Shown here piece by piece: positions 1 to 5,763 of a stretch of 7,298 nucleotides of DNA (position 1 is the first letter of the stretch; each line of letters begins with the position of its first letter). Under the pieces are notes generated by a model, which saw nothing but the letters and a program-made list of their open reading frames with translations, was not told the DNA's origin and did no database searches. The position numbers and the translations under genes were made by a program. The DNA comes from CAZKTF01 sp964555565 (GTDB lineage Bacteria; Planctomycetota; JAJSAM01; JAKLKS01), in assembly GCA_964555565.1 (NCBI GenBank), contig CAZKTF010000184.1, positions 1 to 7,298 on the forward strand, read 5' to 3'.

Positions 1-159
1 GGGGACCGCGGCGGGGGCGAGGGCGGCGCGCCCGGCCGCGGCGAGCGCCGGGCGGGGCGCCCGCGGCGCCGCGGGGACCGGTCCGGCCGCCGGGAGCGGC
101 GCGAGAGCGAGCAGGGCCGCGACGACGAGGAGGCTGCGCAGCGTGCGGTTTCTGGGCAT
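1..159 (-). CDS. N-terminus of a secreted protein, cut by the window edge
   Basis: Fifty-three codons are visible, from ATG at 159-157 to the window edge, with no stop. The start shows a classical signal peptide: a basic n-region (MPRNRTLR), a hydrophobic core at about residues 9-21 (LLVVAALLALAPL), and small residues (PAAG) around residues 23-26 where signal peptidase I could cut. After that comes an Ala/Pro/Arg-rich stretch, as often seen in the linker of exported proteins of high-GC bacteria. The folded domain lies outside the window, so no function can be given. It lies 64 bases downstream of the stop of the membrane protein at 224-1128 on the same strand, but has its own -10-like element six bases before the ATG and no Shine-Dalgarno, which suggests a separate, leaderless transcript. 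The frame is open throughout and GC-rich at third positions. Confidence 0.62.
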   Translation of the reverse strand, partial: MPRNRTLRSLLVVAALLALAPLPAAGPVPAAPRAPRPALAAAGRAALAPAAVP

Positions 160-173
160 CCGCGGATCCTAGC
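160..173 (-). promoter_or_regulatory. Putative leaderless promoter (-10 TAGGAT) for the secreted protein
   Basis: Read on the minus strand the sequence is GCTAGGATCCGCGGATG. The hexamer TAGGAT (171-166) is followed by six bases and then the ATG at 159. A -10 box at this distance puts the transcription start on or next to the A of ATG. The same GCTANNNT-N6-ATG arrangement occurs before the genes at 1205 and 3478. No convincing -35 box is seen about 17 bases further upstream. Confidence 0.5.
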
Positions 174-175
174 GT

Positions 176-190
176 GCGGGCCGGGCCCGC
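176..190 (-). terminator. Small GC hairpin between the two minus-strand genes
   Basis: GCGGGC (176-181) and GCCCGC (185-190) form a perfect 6-bp stem with a 3-base loop. It lies 34 bases after the stop codon of the membrane protein at 224-1128 and just before the -10 element of the next gene. No T-tract follows on the minus strand, and short GC stems are frequent by chance at this base composition, so the terminator role is only possible. Confidence 0.22.
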
Positions 191-223
191 CCCTTCTCTG
201 ATTCTCCGCTCCGCTCCCGGCGA

Positions 224-1128
224 CTACTTGCGGCGGACGACCACGACCTTGCCCTTCACCTCCCACAGGAGTTCGGGGTCCAGGCGAATGAGCTCGTCGA
301 GGATCGTGGACAGGGTCTCCTCGCGCCGGGCGAGCCGGACGGTGACGGCGCGGCAGCGCTCCTCGGCGTCCGGCTCCACGATGACGTTGACGCCGTGGCG
401 AACCGCGAAGGCCTGGAGCGCCGCTTCGAGGGTCTGGCCGTCGAAGGTGACGTCCGCGGTGTGGGATCGGAGCATGTTCCGGAGGTTCGTCGCGAGGGCC
501 TCCTCCTTCCTCCGGGTCGCCTCCTCCAGACTCACCTCCCGCGGGGGACGGGGATCGGCGAGGAGGACGAGGAGCTTCCCTCGCCTGACGTCCCAGGCAA
601 GCCGCTTGCCCTCCTGGGGCGCGCCCGCCCCGTCGAGCAGGATCGTCAGGACCTCCCGGAGCCTCGCGGCTCGGATCGCGAGCGGCGCGATCGTCCGGGA
701 CTCACAGTAGCGCCGGATGGCCTCCGACTCGTACTCGACTTCGAGATCCGACCTCCCGGCCACGTCCTCCAGCGCCCGCGACAGGGCGATCCCCCGGAAC
801 TCCGCGTTCCTGATCCGGCCCTCCAGCCTCCGGCGGAGGGCGTCGTCCTCGGGCGCGGGCGCCGCATCGACGGGGGGGGCGGGGTGGGGCTCGGTGGCGC
901 GGCTGGAATCGGGGCGACGGCGGGCGCGGAGGCCGGGGGCGCTTCCGGTCGCTGCGGCGGCGGCGGCGCCGCGGTCTCCGCCGCGGGCGGCCGGGGGGGC
1001 GCTTCGTCGCCGTCGGAGCGGAGGAGGAACACCCAGGTGGCCCACCCGGCCAGTGCAGCCAGCACGATCTCCACCGCGATCACGGCGCGTCCCTGCCTTG
1101 CCACGGGCGTCCCTCTCGCTTCCTCCAT
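224..1128 (-). CDS. Single-pass membrane protein with two STN-like modules, frame broken in the linker
   Basis: Two overlapping open frames must be joined. The first starts at ATG 1128 and encodes a short basic N-terminus, a transmembrane helix (about residues 15-36, AVIAVEIVLAALAGWATWVF) and a Pro/Ala-rich linker. The second ends at TAG 226-224 and encodes the folded part. Adding one C to the run of eight at 872-879 joins them into about 301 residues. The C-terminal part holds two copies of an alternating alpha/beta module (about residues 109-191 and 227-299). Each begins FxGxxLxxAL, has a middle like LxxVLTILL or LSTILDEL, and ends L[AL]W[DE]V[RK]xxK followed by hydrophobic strand residues. 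This resembles the STN (secretin/TonB short N-terminal) fold; that assignment is by motif only. Predicted topology is N-in with the modules outside the membrane. The start at 1128 is supported by GGGGGAG four bases upstream. Function unknown; no secretin or TonB partner is in the window. Confidence 0.6.
872..879. repeat. Run of eight G (C on the coding strand) at the frame break
   Basis: This homopolymer is the last point at which the upstream frame still reads as a natural Pro-rich linker (SPTPPPP) before it turns into an Arg/Ser-rich out-of-frame stretch. A nine-base or six-base run would keep the N- and C-terminal parts of the membrane protein in one frame. A second run of seven G at 993-999 is an alternative site. 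Confidence 0.5.
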
Positions 1129-1132
1129 GCTA

Positions 1133-1139
1133 CTCCCCC
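1133..1139 (-). promoter_or_regulatory. Ribosome binding site of the STN-like membrane protein
   Basis: On the minus strand GGGGGAG lies four bases before ATG 1128. It supports this start over the ATG at 1045 in the other frame, and it marks this gene as having a leader, unlike the divergent gene at 1205. I see no GCTANNNT element at the leaderless distance here. Confidence 0.5.
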
Positions 1140-1190
1140 GGTGCGGGCCGGCGGCGCAGCGCCCTTCCTTCGCCGTGCGCGGCGCGCGGG

Positions 1191-1198
1191 GCTACCCT
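1191..1198 (+). promoter_or_regulatory. Putative leaderless promoter (-10 TACCCT) of xerC-pabB
   Basis: GC TACCCT (hexamer 1193-1198) is followed by the six bases CGGGGG and then ATG at 1205. Spacing and flanks match the elements before minus 159 and plus 3478. It sits in the 76-base gap between the divergent genes at 1128 and 1205. No -35 consensus is evident. TACCCT matches the TANNNT core but is a weak match to TATAAT. Confidence 0.42.
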
Positions 1199-1204
1199 CG
1201 GGGG

Positions 1205-2119
1205 ATGGCCGCCCGAGCGCCCGAGGACCTCCTGGAGGCGGTCGAGCGCTTCCTCGGCTACCTCCGCACCGCGCGCAACCTCTCCCCCCACACGCTCGCG
1301 GGCTACGGCACGGACCTCCTGCAGCTCGTGGACTTCCTCGAGAAGCAGGGCCGCCGCGCCCCCTCCGACGTCACGCACGTGGACGTGAGGGCCTGGCTCA
1401 GCGCGATCCGCGAGAGGGGGATGGCCCGGGCCTCCCTCGCCCGCAAACTCGCCTCCGCGCGGGCGCTGTTCCGCTGGCTGCACCGGGAGGGGTTCCTCGC
1501 GGAGGACCCGGCGGCCTCGCTCCGGACCCCGAAGAAGGAGAGGAAGCTCCCCCGGTTCCTCACCCGGGAGGAGGTCGTGCGGCTGCTGGAGGCCCCGAAG
1601 GGGGAGGGGCTCCTCGAGCTCCGGGACCGGGCGATCCTCGAGACCCTCTACTCGAGCGGGATGCGCGTGGCGGAGCTGGTCGGGCTCGACGAGGCCGACC
1701 TGGACCTCAGGTCCGGGGCCACGCGCGTCCTCGGCAAGGGGCGGCGCGAGCGGTTGGCGGGTCTCGGGCGCCACGCGGTGGCGGCGCTCGAGGCCTACAT
1801 CCGCGCCCGGAAGGCCGACGCGCGGGCCCGGGGCACGCCCGCCCTCTGGGTGAACCGGGACGGCGCGCGGCTCTCCGTCCGCGGCGTCCAGCGGATGTTC
1901 CAGAAGTGGCTCCGGGCGGCCGGGCTCGACCCCGGGGCCTCGCCCCACACGCTGCGGCACTCCTTCGCGACCCACATGCTCGACGCGGGGGCGGACCTCA
2001 GGAGCGTGCAGGAGCTCCTCGGCCACCGCAACGTCGCCACGACGCAGATCTACACCCACGTGACCGCGGGCCGGCTCCGCGAGGTCTACGACCGGGCGCA
2101 CCCGAGGGCGAAGGGGTGA
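1205..2119 (+). CDS. xerC: Tyrosine recombinase XerC
   Basis: A 304-residue site-specific recombinase; Xer proteins are normally about 300 residues, so it is full length. The N-terminal SAM-like core-binding domain (about residues 10-105) contains the family signature FLGYLRTARNLSPHTLAGY. The catalytic domain (about 115-300) has all six active-site residues: R154 (SGMRVAEL), K178 (GKGRRERL), H248 and R251 (HTLRHSFATHML), H274 (LLGHRNVATTQIYTHV) and the nucleophile Y283. The C-terminal end VYDRAHPRAKG is close to that of E. coli XerC, which favours XerC over XerD. Known role of the family: together with XerD it resolves chromosome dimers at dif during division. The ATG at 1205 is chosen because it gives the standard N-terminus and lies six bases after a -10-like hexamer. 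The last codon overlaps the next gene. A phage- or plasmid-type Xer recombinase is less likely but cannot be excluded. Confidence 0.93.
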   Translation: MAARAPEDLLEAVERFLGYLRTARNLSPHTLAGYGTDLLQLVDFLEKQGRRAPSDVTHVDVRAWLSAIRERGMARASLARKLASARALFRWLHREGFLAEDPAASLRTPKKERKLPRFLTREEVVRLLEAPKGEGLLELRDRAILETLYSSGMRVAELVGLDEADLDLRSGATRVLGKGRRERLAGLGRHAVAALEAYIRARKADARARGTPALWVNRDGARLSVRGVQRMFQKWLRAAGLDPGASPHTLRHSFATHMLDAGADLRSVQELLGHRNVATTQIYTHVTAGRLREVYDRAHPRAKG

Positions 2120-3468
2120 TCCCCTTCGAGTCCCCCCTTCCGGGCGGACTCGCTCCCGAGGACTGGCTCCGGCTCCTGGCGGCGGAGCGCGGCCTCGTCA
2201 TGTTCGACCGGCCGGACGCCGCGGGGCGGCCCGCCTCCTACCTCTCCTTCGACCCCGCCCCGGGCTCCCCCCTCGACTACCGTCCGCCCGGACTCGAGGG
2301 CCCGCCCCCCGCCCCCTTCTTCGGGGGGTGGGCGGGGGTCCTCTCCTACGACCTCGGCCGGCGCTTCGAGCGGGTCCCGGCCAGGGCCCGCGACGAGGGC
2401 TGGCCCGAGGCGGCCGGCGGCGTCCACGGGTTCGCCGTGGCGGTGGAGGAGGGGGGCGCGCGGACGCGGCTCGTGGGGGCCTTCGAGCCCGGTGCCGGGG
2501 ACGCCGCGCTCCGCGCGCGGGCCCTGGACCTCGCGCGCCGTGCCCGCGCGGCGCTGCGGGGGGACCTGCCGCCCCGGGCCGCGGGCCGCGCCCTGGCGGG
2601 GCCGCTCCGGAGCAACCTCTCCCGCGCGGAACACGAGGCCGTCGTGGCCCGGGGCGTCGCCTACGTCCACGCCGGGGACGTCTTCCAGGTGAACCTCGCC
2701 CGCCGGGTCGAGGGGATCCTCGCGGTCCCCCCGCTCGAGGTCGCGCTCCGCCTGCGCGCGGTGAACCCCGCCCCGCGCGCGGCCGTCGCGTCCCTCGGCG
2801 GGGGGCGCTGGGTGATCTCCTCCTCGCCCGAGCTGTTCCTCGACGTGCGCGACGGGGTCGCCGTCACGCGCCCCATCAAGGGGACCCGGCCGCGGAGCGG
2901 GGACCCCGCGCGGGACGCCGCGGCCCGGGCGGAACTCCTCGCCTCGGGGAAGGACCGCGCCGAGCTGGCCATGATCGTGGACCTCGAGCGCAACGACCTC
3001 GGGCGGGTCGCCCCCTGGGGCGGGGTGCGGGTGGTCGAGGAGAGGCGCCTCGAGGAGCACCCCACCGTCTTCCACACCGTGGCCGTCGTGGAGGCCCGGC
3101 TCCGGCCGGAGGCCGGGCCCGCGGAGGTCCTCCGCGCGACCTTCCCCGGGGGCTCGATCACGGGGGCCCCGAAGGTCCGCGCCATGGAGATCATCGAGGA
3201 AATGGAGCCCGTGCGGCGCGGCCCCTACACGGGGTCGGCCGGGTGGTTCGGGCCGGACGGCGCGGCGCACCTCAACATCCTCATCCGGACGCTGGCCGTG
3301 GACGGGGGGCGGGTCCACTTCGGCGTGGGGGGCGGCATCGTCGCCGACAGCGACCCCGCCGCGGAGTACGAGGAGACGGTGGACAAGGCCCGGGCGCTGG
3401 CGGCGGCGCTGGGCGAGGAGTCCCCCCCGGGCCGCCAAACTCGCGGGGGACCCTCCCGGCCCTGCTAG
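2116..3468 (+). CDS. pabB: Aminodeoxychorismate synthase component I (PabB)
   Basis: A 450-residue chorismate-utilising enzyme that, with the glutamine amidotransferase PabA, converts chorismate to 4-amino-4-deoxychorismate on the way to p-aminobenzoate and folate. Motifs in order: GGWAGVLSYDLGRRFERVP (71-89), GDVFQVNLARR (187-197), PIKGTRPR (253-260), the GKDRAELAMIVDLERNDLGR stretch (278-297), FPGGSITGAPKVRAMEIIEE (343-362), GGGIVADSDPAAEYEET (405-421). K255 in PIKGT is diagnostic: aminodeoxychorismate synthases use this Lys to form a covalent intermediate, whereas anthranilate synthase TrpE has Ala there. The GTG start at 2116 overlaps the xerC stop in GTGA; GAGGG at 2104-2108 is spaced seven bases from it. 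About sixteen extra residues, Pro/Gly/Arg-rich, follow the conserved end. No pabA or pabC lies in the window, so partner genes must be elsewhere. Confidence 0.92.
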   Translation: MIPFESPLPGGLAPEDWLRLLAAERGLVMFDRPDAAGRPASYLSFDPAPGSPLDYRPPGLEGPPPAPFFGGWAGVLSYDLGRRFERVPARARDEGWPEAAGGVHGFAVAVEEGGARTRLVGAFEPGAGDAALRARALDLARRARAALRGDLPPRAAGRALAGPLRSNLSRAEHEAVVARGVAYVHAGDVFQVNLARRVEGILAVPPLEVALRLRAVNPAPRAAVASLGGGRWVISSSPELFLDVRDGVAVTRPIKGTRPRSGDPARDAAARAELLASGKDRAELAMIVDLERNDLGRVAPWGGVRVVEERRLEEHPTVFHTVAVVEARLRPEAGPAEVLRATFPGGSITGAPKVRAMEIIEEMEPVRRGPYTGSAGWFGPDGAAHLNILIRTLAVDGGRVHFGVGGGIVADSDPAAEYEETVDKARALAAALGEESPPGRQTRGGPSRPC

Positions 3469-3471
3469 AAT
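3464..3471 (+). promoter_or_regulatory. Putative leaderless promoter (extended -10) of the HEAT-like gene
   Basis: TGC TAGAAT (TG at 3463-3464, hexamer 3466-3471) is the best match to an extended -10 box in the window. It is followed by CCCCGG and ATG at 3478. The TAG of the hexamer is also the stop codon of pabB. The arrangement repeats that at minus 159 and plus 1205. No -35 match is evident. Confidence 0.55.
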
Positions 3472-3477
3472 CCCCGG

Positions 3478-4416
3478 ATGTCGATGGAACGGAGGTCTCC
3501 CTTGACCCGCCCCGCACTCCCCCTCGTCTCCACCCTGCTCCTGGCCTCGCTCCTGGCCTACGTCCCCGCGGCCCTCCCCGCGCAGGACGCCGGGGGGACG
3601 AAGCCCCCCGAGGGGGGCAAGCCGCCGGACGCCAAGCCGCCGGACGCGAAGCCGCCGGACGCCAAGCCTCCCGACCCCAAGCCGCCGGAGAACAAGGTGC
3701 CCCCGCCCTCCGAGGAGGAGGTCACCGGGTTCCTCAAGGACTGGGACGCGAAGATCCCCCGGATGAAGGAGGAGGAGGCGGTCCCCGCGCTCAAGAAGCT
3801 CGGGGGCTGGTACGTGAACCCCGCGACCCCCGAGGACCTCCGCAAGCCGATCCTGGACGGGGTCGTCCGGGCCACGAAGGTGAAGCCCGAGACCATCATC
3901 GAGGAGGCCGCGAAGCAGCTCGGCGACTTCGGCGCCCCGGCCGTCCCGCACCTGAAGGTCCTCCTGAACTCCGCGCTCGACGACAAGGTCCCGCCGACGA
4001 AGGTCGTGAAGGCCGGCCTCGCTTCGCTCGGGAAGATCGCGAGCCCCAAGGACGGCGACGTGGAGTTCGTGACCGACCTCCTCAAGCACAAGGACGACGA
4101 CGTCATCGACAAGGCCGCCCGCGCGCTCTGGGGCTACGAGAAGTCCCCGGGAAAGGTCCGCCACAAGATCTTCGAGGAGTACATCAAGGCCTGCGAGGGG
4201 ACCTTCAGCGCCAGCGTGAAGAACGACCCCAGCGCGAAGCGCCACTGGAACGTCTGGGGCGAGGACATGATCGAGGGGATGCAGAAGCTGAGCCGCCAGA
4301 CCGGGTTGAAGAAGCCCCCCGAGTTCCGCAAGTGGATGAACGACAAGAACCCGGGCGGCGGGAAGAACCCGAAGACCTGGGCCGACGAGCCGGAGAAGCC
4401 CGCCGAGGGCAAGTAG
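3478..4416 (+). CDS. Secreted HEAT-like repeat protein with a Lys-Pro-rich linker
   Basis: A 312-residue exported protein. The signal peptide has a hydrophobic core at about residues 13-30 and a likely cleavage after ALPA (33-36). A linker of KPPDA-type pentapeptides (about 42-77) follows. The mature part is alpha-helical with at least three HEAT-like repeats: about 138-167 (AAKQLGDFGAPAVPHLKVLL), 172-203 (VVKAGLASLGKIASP) and 207-240 (VIDKAARALWGYE). The C-terminal segment (about 257-301) is Trp-containing (WNVWGEDMI, FRKWMNDKNPGGGKNPKTW) and polar. HEAT-like repeats usually bind protein or peptide partners; no enzymatic motif is seen. The gene begins nine bases after pabB but has its own promoter-like element. 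ATG 3478 is preferred because of the leaderless arrangement shared with two other genes; TTG 3502 with a good Shine-Dalgarno is the rival start. Both starts leave the signal peptide intact. The next gene begins 19 bases downstream. Confidence 0.8.
   Translation: MSMERRSPLTRPALPLVSTLLLASLLAYVPAALPAQDAGGTKPPEGGKPPDAKPPDAKPPDAKPPDPKPPENKVPPPSEEEVTGFLKDWDAKIPRMKEEEAVPALKKLGGWYVNPATPEDLRKPILDGVVRATKVKPETIIEEAAKQLGDFGAPAVPHLKVLLNSALDDKVPPTKVVKAGLASLGKIASPKDGDVEFVTDLLKHKDDDVIDKAARALWGYEKSPGKVRHKIFEEYIKACEGTFSASVKNDPSAKRHWNVWGEDMIEGMQKLSRQTGLKKPPEFRKWMNDKNPGGGKNPKTWADEPEKPAEGK
3491..3504 (+). promoter_or_regulatory. Shine-Dalgarno and alternative TTG start inside the HEAT-like gene
   Basis: GGAGG at 3491-3495 is spaced six bases from an in-frame TTG at 3502. 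Starting there would remove eight residues and give an equally good signal peptide (MTRPALPLVSTLLLASLLAY). With the -10 box at 3466 it would give a leader of about 24 bases. Another in-frame ATG at 3484 has no ribosome binding site. Confidence 0.35.
3619..3693 (+). repeat. Five tandem 15-bp units encoding KPPDA-like pentapeptides
   Basis: Units start at 3619, 3634, 3649, 3664 and 3679. They read KPPDA, KPPDA, KPPDA, KPPDP, KPPEN. The first three units are identical except for one third-position change (GCC/GCG); the last two have diverged. A related TKPPEGG precedes the array. It forms a charged, extended spacer between signal peptide and helical domain, and in-frame unit gain or loss would change only its length. 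Confidence 0.9.
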
Positions 4417-4435
4417 GAGCGGCGGCGGCCGGCCC

Positions 4436-5203
4436 GTGCCCGACGTGGACGCGCCCCCGCGCGGCAGGCGCCCCTTCCCCTTCGCGGGGGTCTCGATCGC
4501 GGTCTCCCTCGCCGCCGCGGTCTTCCTCCTCGCCCTCCAACTGGGCGGGGTCTTCGCCGCGCGCCGGACCGGGGCGGCGGAACCCGCGGGGTTCGCTCCG
4601 GGCGGGGACGCCCGCTCCGGGGTCCGGGTGCTGGCGGGAGAGCCCCGGCCCGGGCTCGACGCCCTCCTCCTCCCGCTCCGGGAGGACGGCGCCCCCGCGG
4701 AGTCCGAGGAGGCCGTCCTCGACGGAGCCCTGTTCACCGCGGGCCCCCGCCACCGCTGGTGGCGCCTCGTGCTCGCGAACCGCGCCCGCGAGGGGGAGCC
4801 CGCGCGGGTGCGGCTCGGCGCCGGGGCCGTGACCCTGGCGGGGCCGCGGGGACCCGTCGCGAGCGTGGCGCTGGCGGAGGCCTTCCAGGCCCGCCGCGGG
4901 GGACTCCCGGCCCAGAGGCTGCTCGACCTCCTCCTCCAGAACGTCCACCGGGACGAGGTGGAGGTCCCTCCCGGGGGGGCGGTGCGGGCCCTCCTGGCCT
5001 TCCCGGCGGGCACCGACCCCTCCGCGGCGGCCTCGGCCGCGCTCGGGGGAGAGGGTGCGGCGCTCCGGGTCCGCGAGGTCACCGTGGAGAGCGTCCGGGA
5101 GGCCCTCGCCACGGCGAGGATCGAGGCCCTCCAGCCCGTGGCGGTGGACGAGGCCTCGGGCCGGGCGGGGGGGGCGCGCCGGAAGGGGGGCCGGGGCCGA
5201 TGA
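4436..5203 (+). CDS. Membrane-anchored protein of unknown function, probable extracytoplasmic beta-domain
   Basis: A 255-residue protein that I do not recognise. A short basic N-terminus (PPRGRRP) is followed by one transmembrane helix at about residues 16-42 (FAGVSIAVSLAAAVFLLALQ), so the rest is probably outside the membrane. Residues about 107-190 look like a beta-sandwich: WWRLVLANRAREGEPARVRL, a short strand pair around GPRGPVASVAL, a helix at about 156-171 (PAQRLLDLLLQNV), and VEVPPGGAVRALLAFP, the type of edge motif seen in Ig-like accessory domains (comparison by eye only). A helical part (about 218-232) and a basic tail (RRKGGRGR) end it. The GTG start at 4436 is chosen because it precedes the basic residues and helix; AGGAG at 4415-4419 is rather far away (16 bases). 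It lies 19 bases after the HEAT-like gene and its stop overlaps the Nudix start in ATGA, which suggests one transcript. Confidence 0.78.
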   Translation: MPDVDAPPRGRRPFPFAGVSIAVSLAAAVFLLALQLGGVFAARRTGAAEPAGFAPGGDARSGVRVLAGEPRPGLDALLLPLREDGAPAESEEAVLDGALFTAGPRHRWWRLVLANRAREGEPARVRLGAGAVTLAGPRGPVASVALAEAFQARRGGLPAQRLLDLLLQNVHRDEVEVPPGGAVRALLAFPAGTDPSAAASAALGGEGAALRVREVTVESVREALATARIEALQPVAVDEASGRAGGARRKGGRGR

Positions 5204-5763
5204 CGGGAGGAGCGGAATACGAGGTGGTCTCGCGGCGTCCGACCCACCGGGCGCGGAAGTTCTGGACCGCGGTGGAGAAGGTCCGGTTCCGGGACGGGCG
5301 CGAGGTGACCCGGGAGGTGATCCACCACCCGGGTGCGGCGGTCCTCCTGCCGCTCCTGCCCGACGGGCGGGTCCTCCTCGTGAGGGTCTGGAGGCACGCG
5401 GCGGGGGCCTGGATGCTGGAGGTGCCTGCGGGGACGCTGGAGGCGGGGGAGCCGCCCGCGGAGTGCGCGCGGCGGGAGCTCCGGGAGGAGACCGGGTTCG
5501 TGGCGGGGACGCTCCGCCCTCTCGCCTCCTGGTACCCCTCCCCGGGCATCCTCGACGAGACGATGCACCTGTTCCTCGCGACGGACCTGAGGGAGGAGTC
5601 GCGCCACCCCGAGGAGGACGAGCTCGTGGAGCCCCACCCGGTCGCACCGGCCGAGGCCGCGCGCATGGTGGCCGACGGGCGGATCCGCGACGGGAAGACC
5701 CTCCTCGCCCTGTTCCTCGGCGGTCTCGTCGCGGCGCTCCCGGCGCAGGGGAGCGGCCGGTGA
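5200..5763 (+). CDS. Nudix hydrolase, ADP-ribose pyrophosphatase type
   Basis: A 187-residue cytoplasmic Nudix hydrolase. The Nudix box GX5EX7REUXEEXGU is complete at residues 78-100: G78, E84, R92, E93, E96, E97 and G99; the Glu residues coordinate the catalytic Mg2+. The N-terminal part with VEKVRFRDGREVTREVIHHP (25-44) and the PSPG motif at 113-116 (WYPSPGILDET), about 15 residues after the box, are typical of the ADP-ribose pyrophosphatase/NudF group. That group cleaves ADP-ribose to AMP and ribose 5-phosphate. Substrate cannot be fixed from sequence, as related enzymes act on GDP-mannose or other nucleoside diphosphate sugars. ATG 5200 overlaps the previous stop (ATGA); AAGGGGGG at 5183-5190 is nine bases upstream. 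Its stop overlaps the GTG of the next gene. Position between two membrane-protein genes is noteworthy. Confidence 0.92.
   Translation: MTGGAEYEVVSRRPTHRARKFWTAVEKVRFRDGREVTREVIHHPGAAVLLPLLPDGRVLLVRVWRHAAGAWMLEVPAGTLEAGEPPAECARRELREETGFVAGTLRPLASWYPSPGILDETMHLFLATDLREESRHPEEDELVEPHPVAPAEAARMVADGRIRDGKTLLALFLGGLVAALPAQGSGR
5748..5753 (+). promoter_or_regulatory. Ribosome binding site deciding the GTG start at 5760
   Basis: GGGGAG lies six bases before GTG 5760, inside the end of the Nudix gene. It supports this start, which overlaps the Nudix stop in GTGA, over the first internal ATG at 5937. Confidence 0.55.

Noticed and set aside
395..1204. N-terminal extension of the xerC frame upstream of 1205
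   Set aside because: The extra residues are Gly/Arg-rich, lie antisense to the STN-like gene, and XerC is complete from 1205.
1129..1204. Possible dif site or Xer target next to xerC
   Set aside because: No 28-bp site with two 11-bp half-sites and an A+T-rich centre is visible here or elsewhere in the window; dif is normally far from xerC.
1141..2115. Upstream extension of the pabB frame through xerC
   Set aside because: It reads as Pro/Arg/Gly low complexity inside the xerC gene; PabB has its usual length from the GTG at 2116.
2116..3468. Anthranilate synthase component I (TrpE) or isochorismate synthase
   Set aside because: The PIKGT motif has Lys where TrpE has Ala, which marks aminodeoxychorismate synthase, and no trp gene is adjacent.
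3619..3693. CRISPR-like array
   Set aside because: The units are 15 bp, in frame, without spacers, and encode a Lys-Pro linker.
2086..5637. Very long open frame on the minus strand antisense to pabB, the HEAT-like gene and the Nudix gene
   Set aside because: It lacks any recognisable domain, is Arg/Pro/Gly-rich, and lies opposite four genes with clear family or signal-peptide evidence. Such antisense frames are expected at this G+C content because stop codons are rare.
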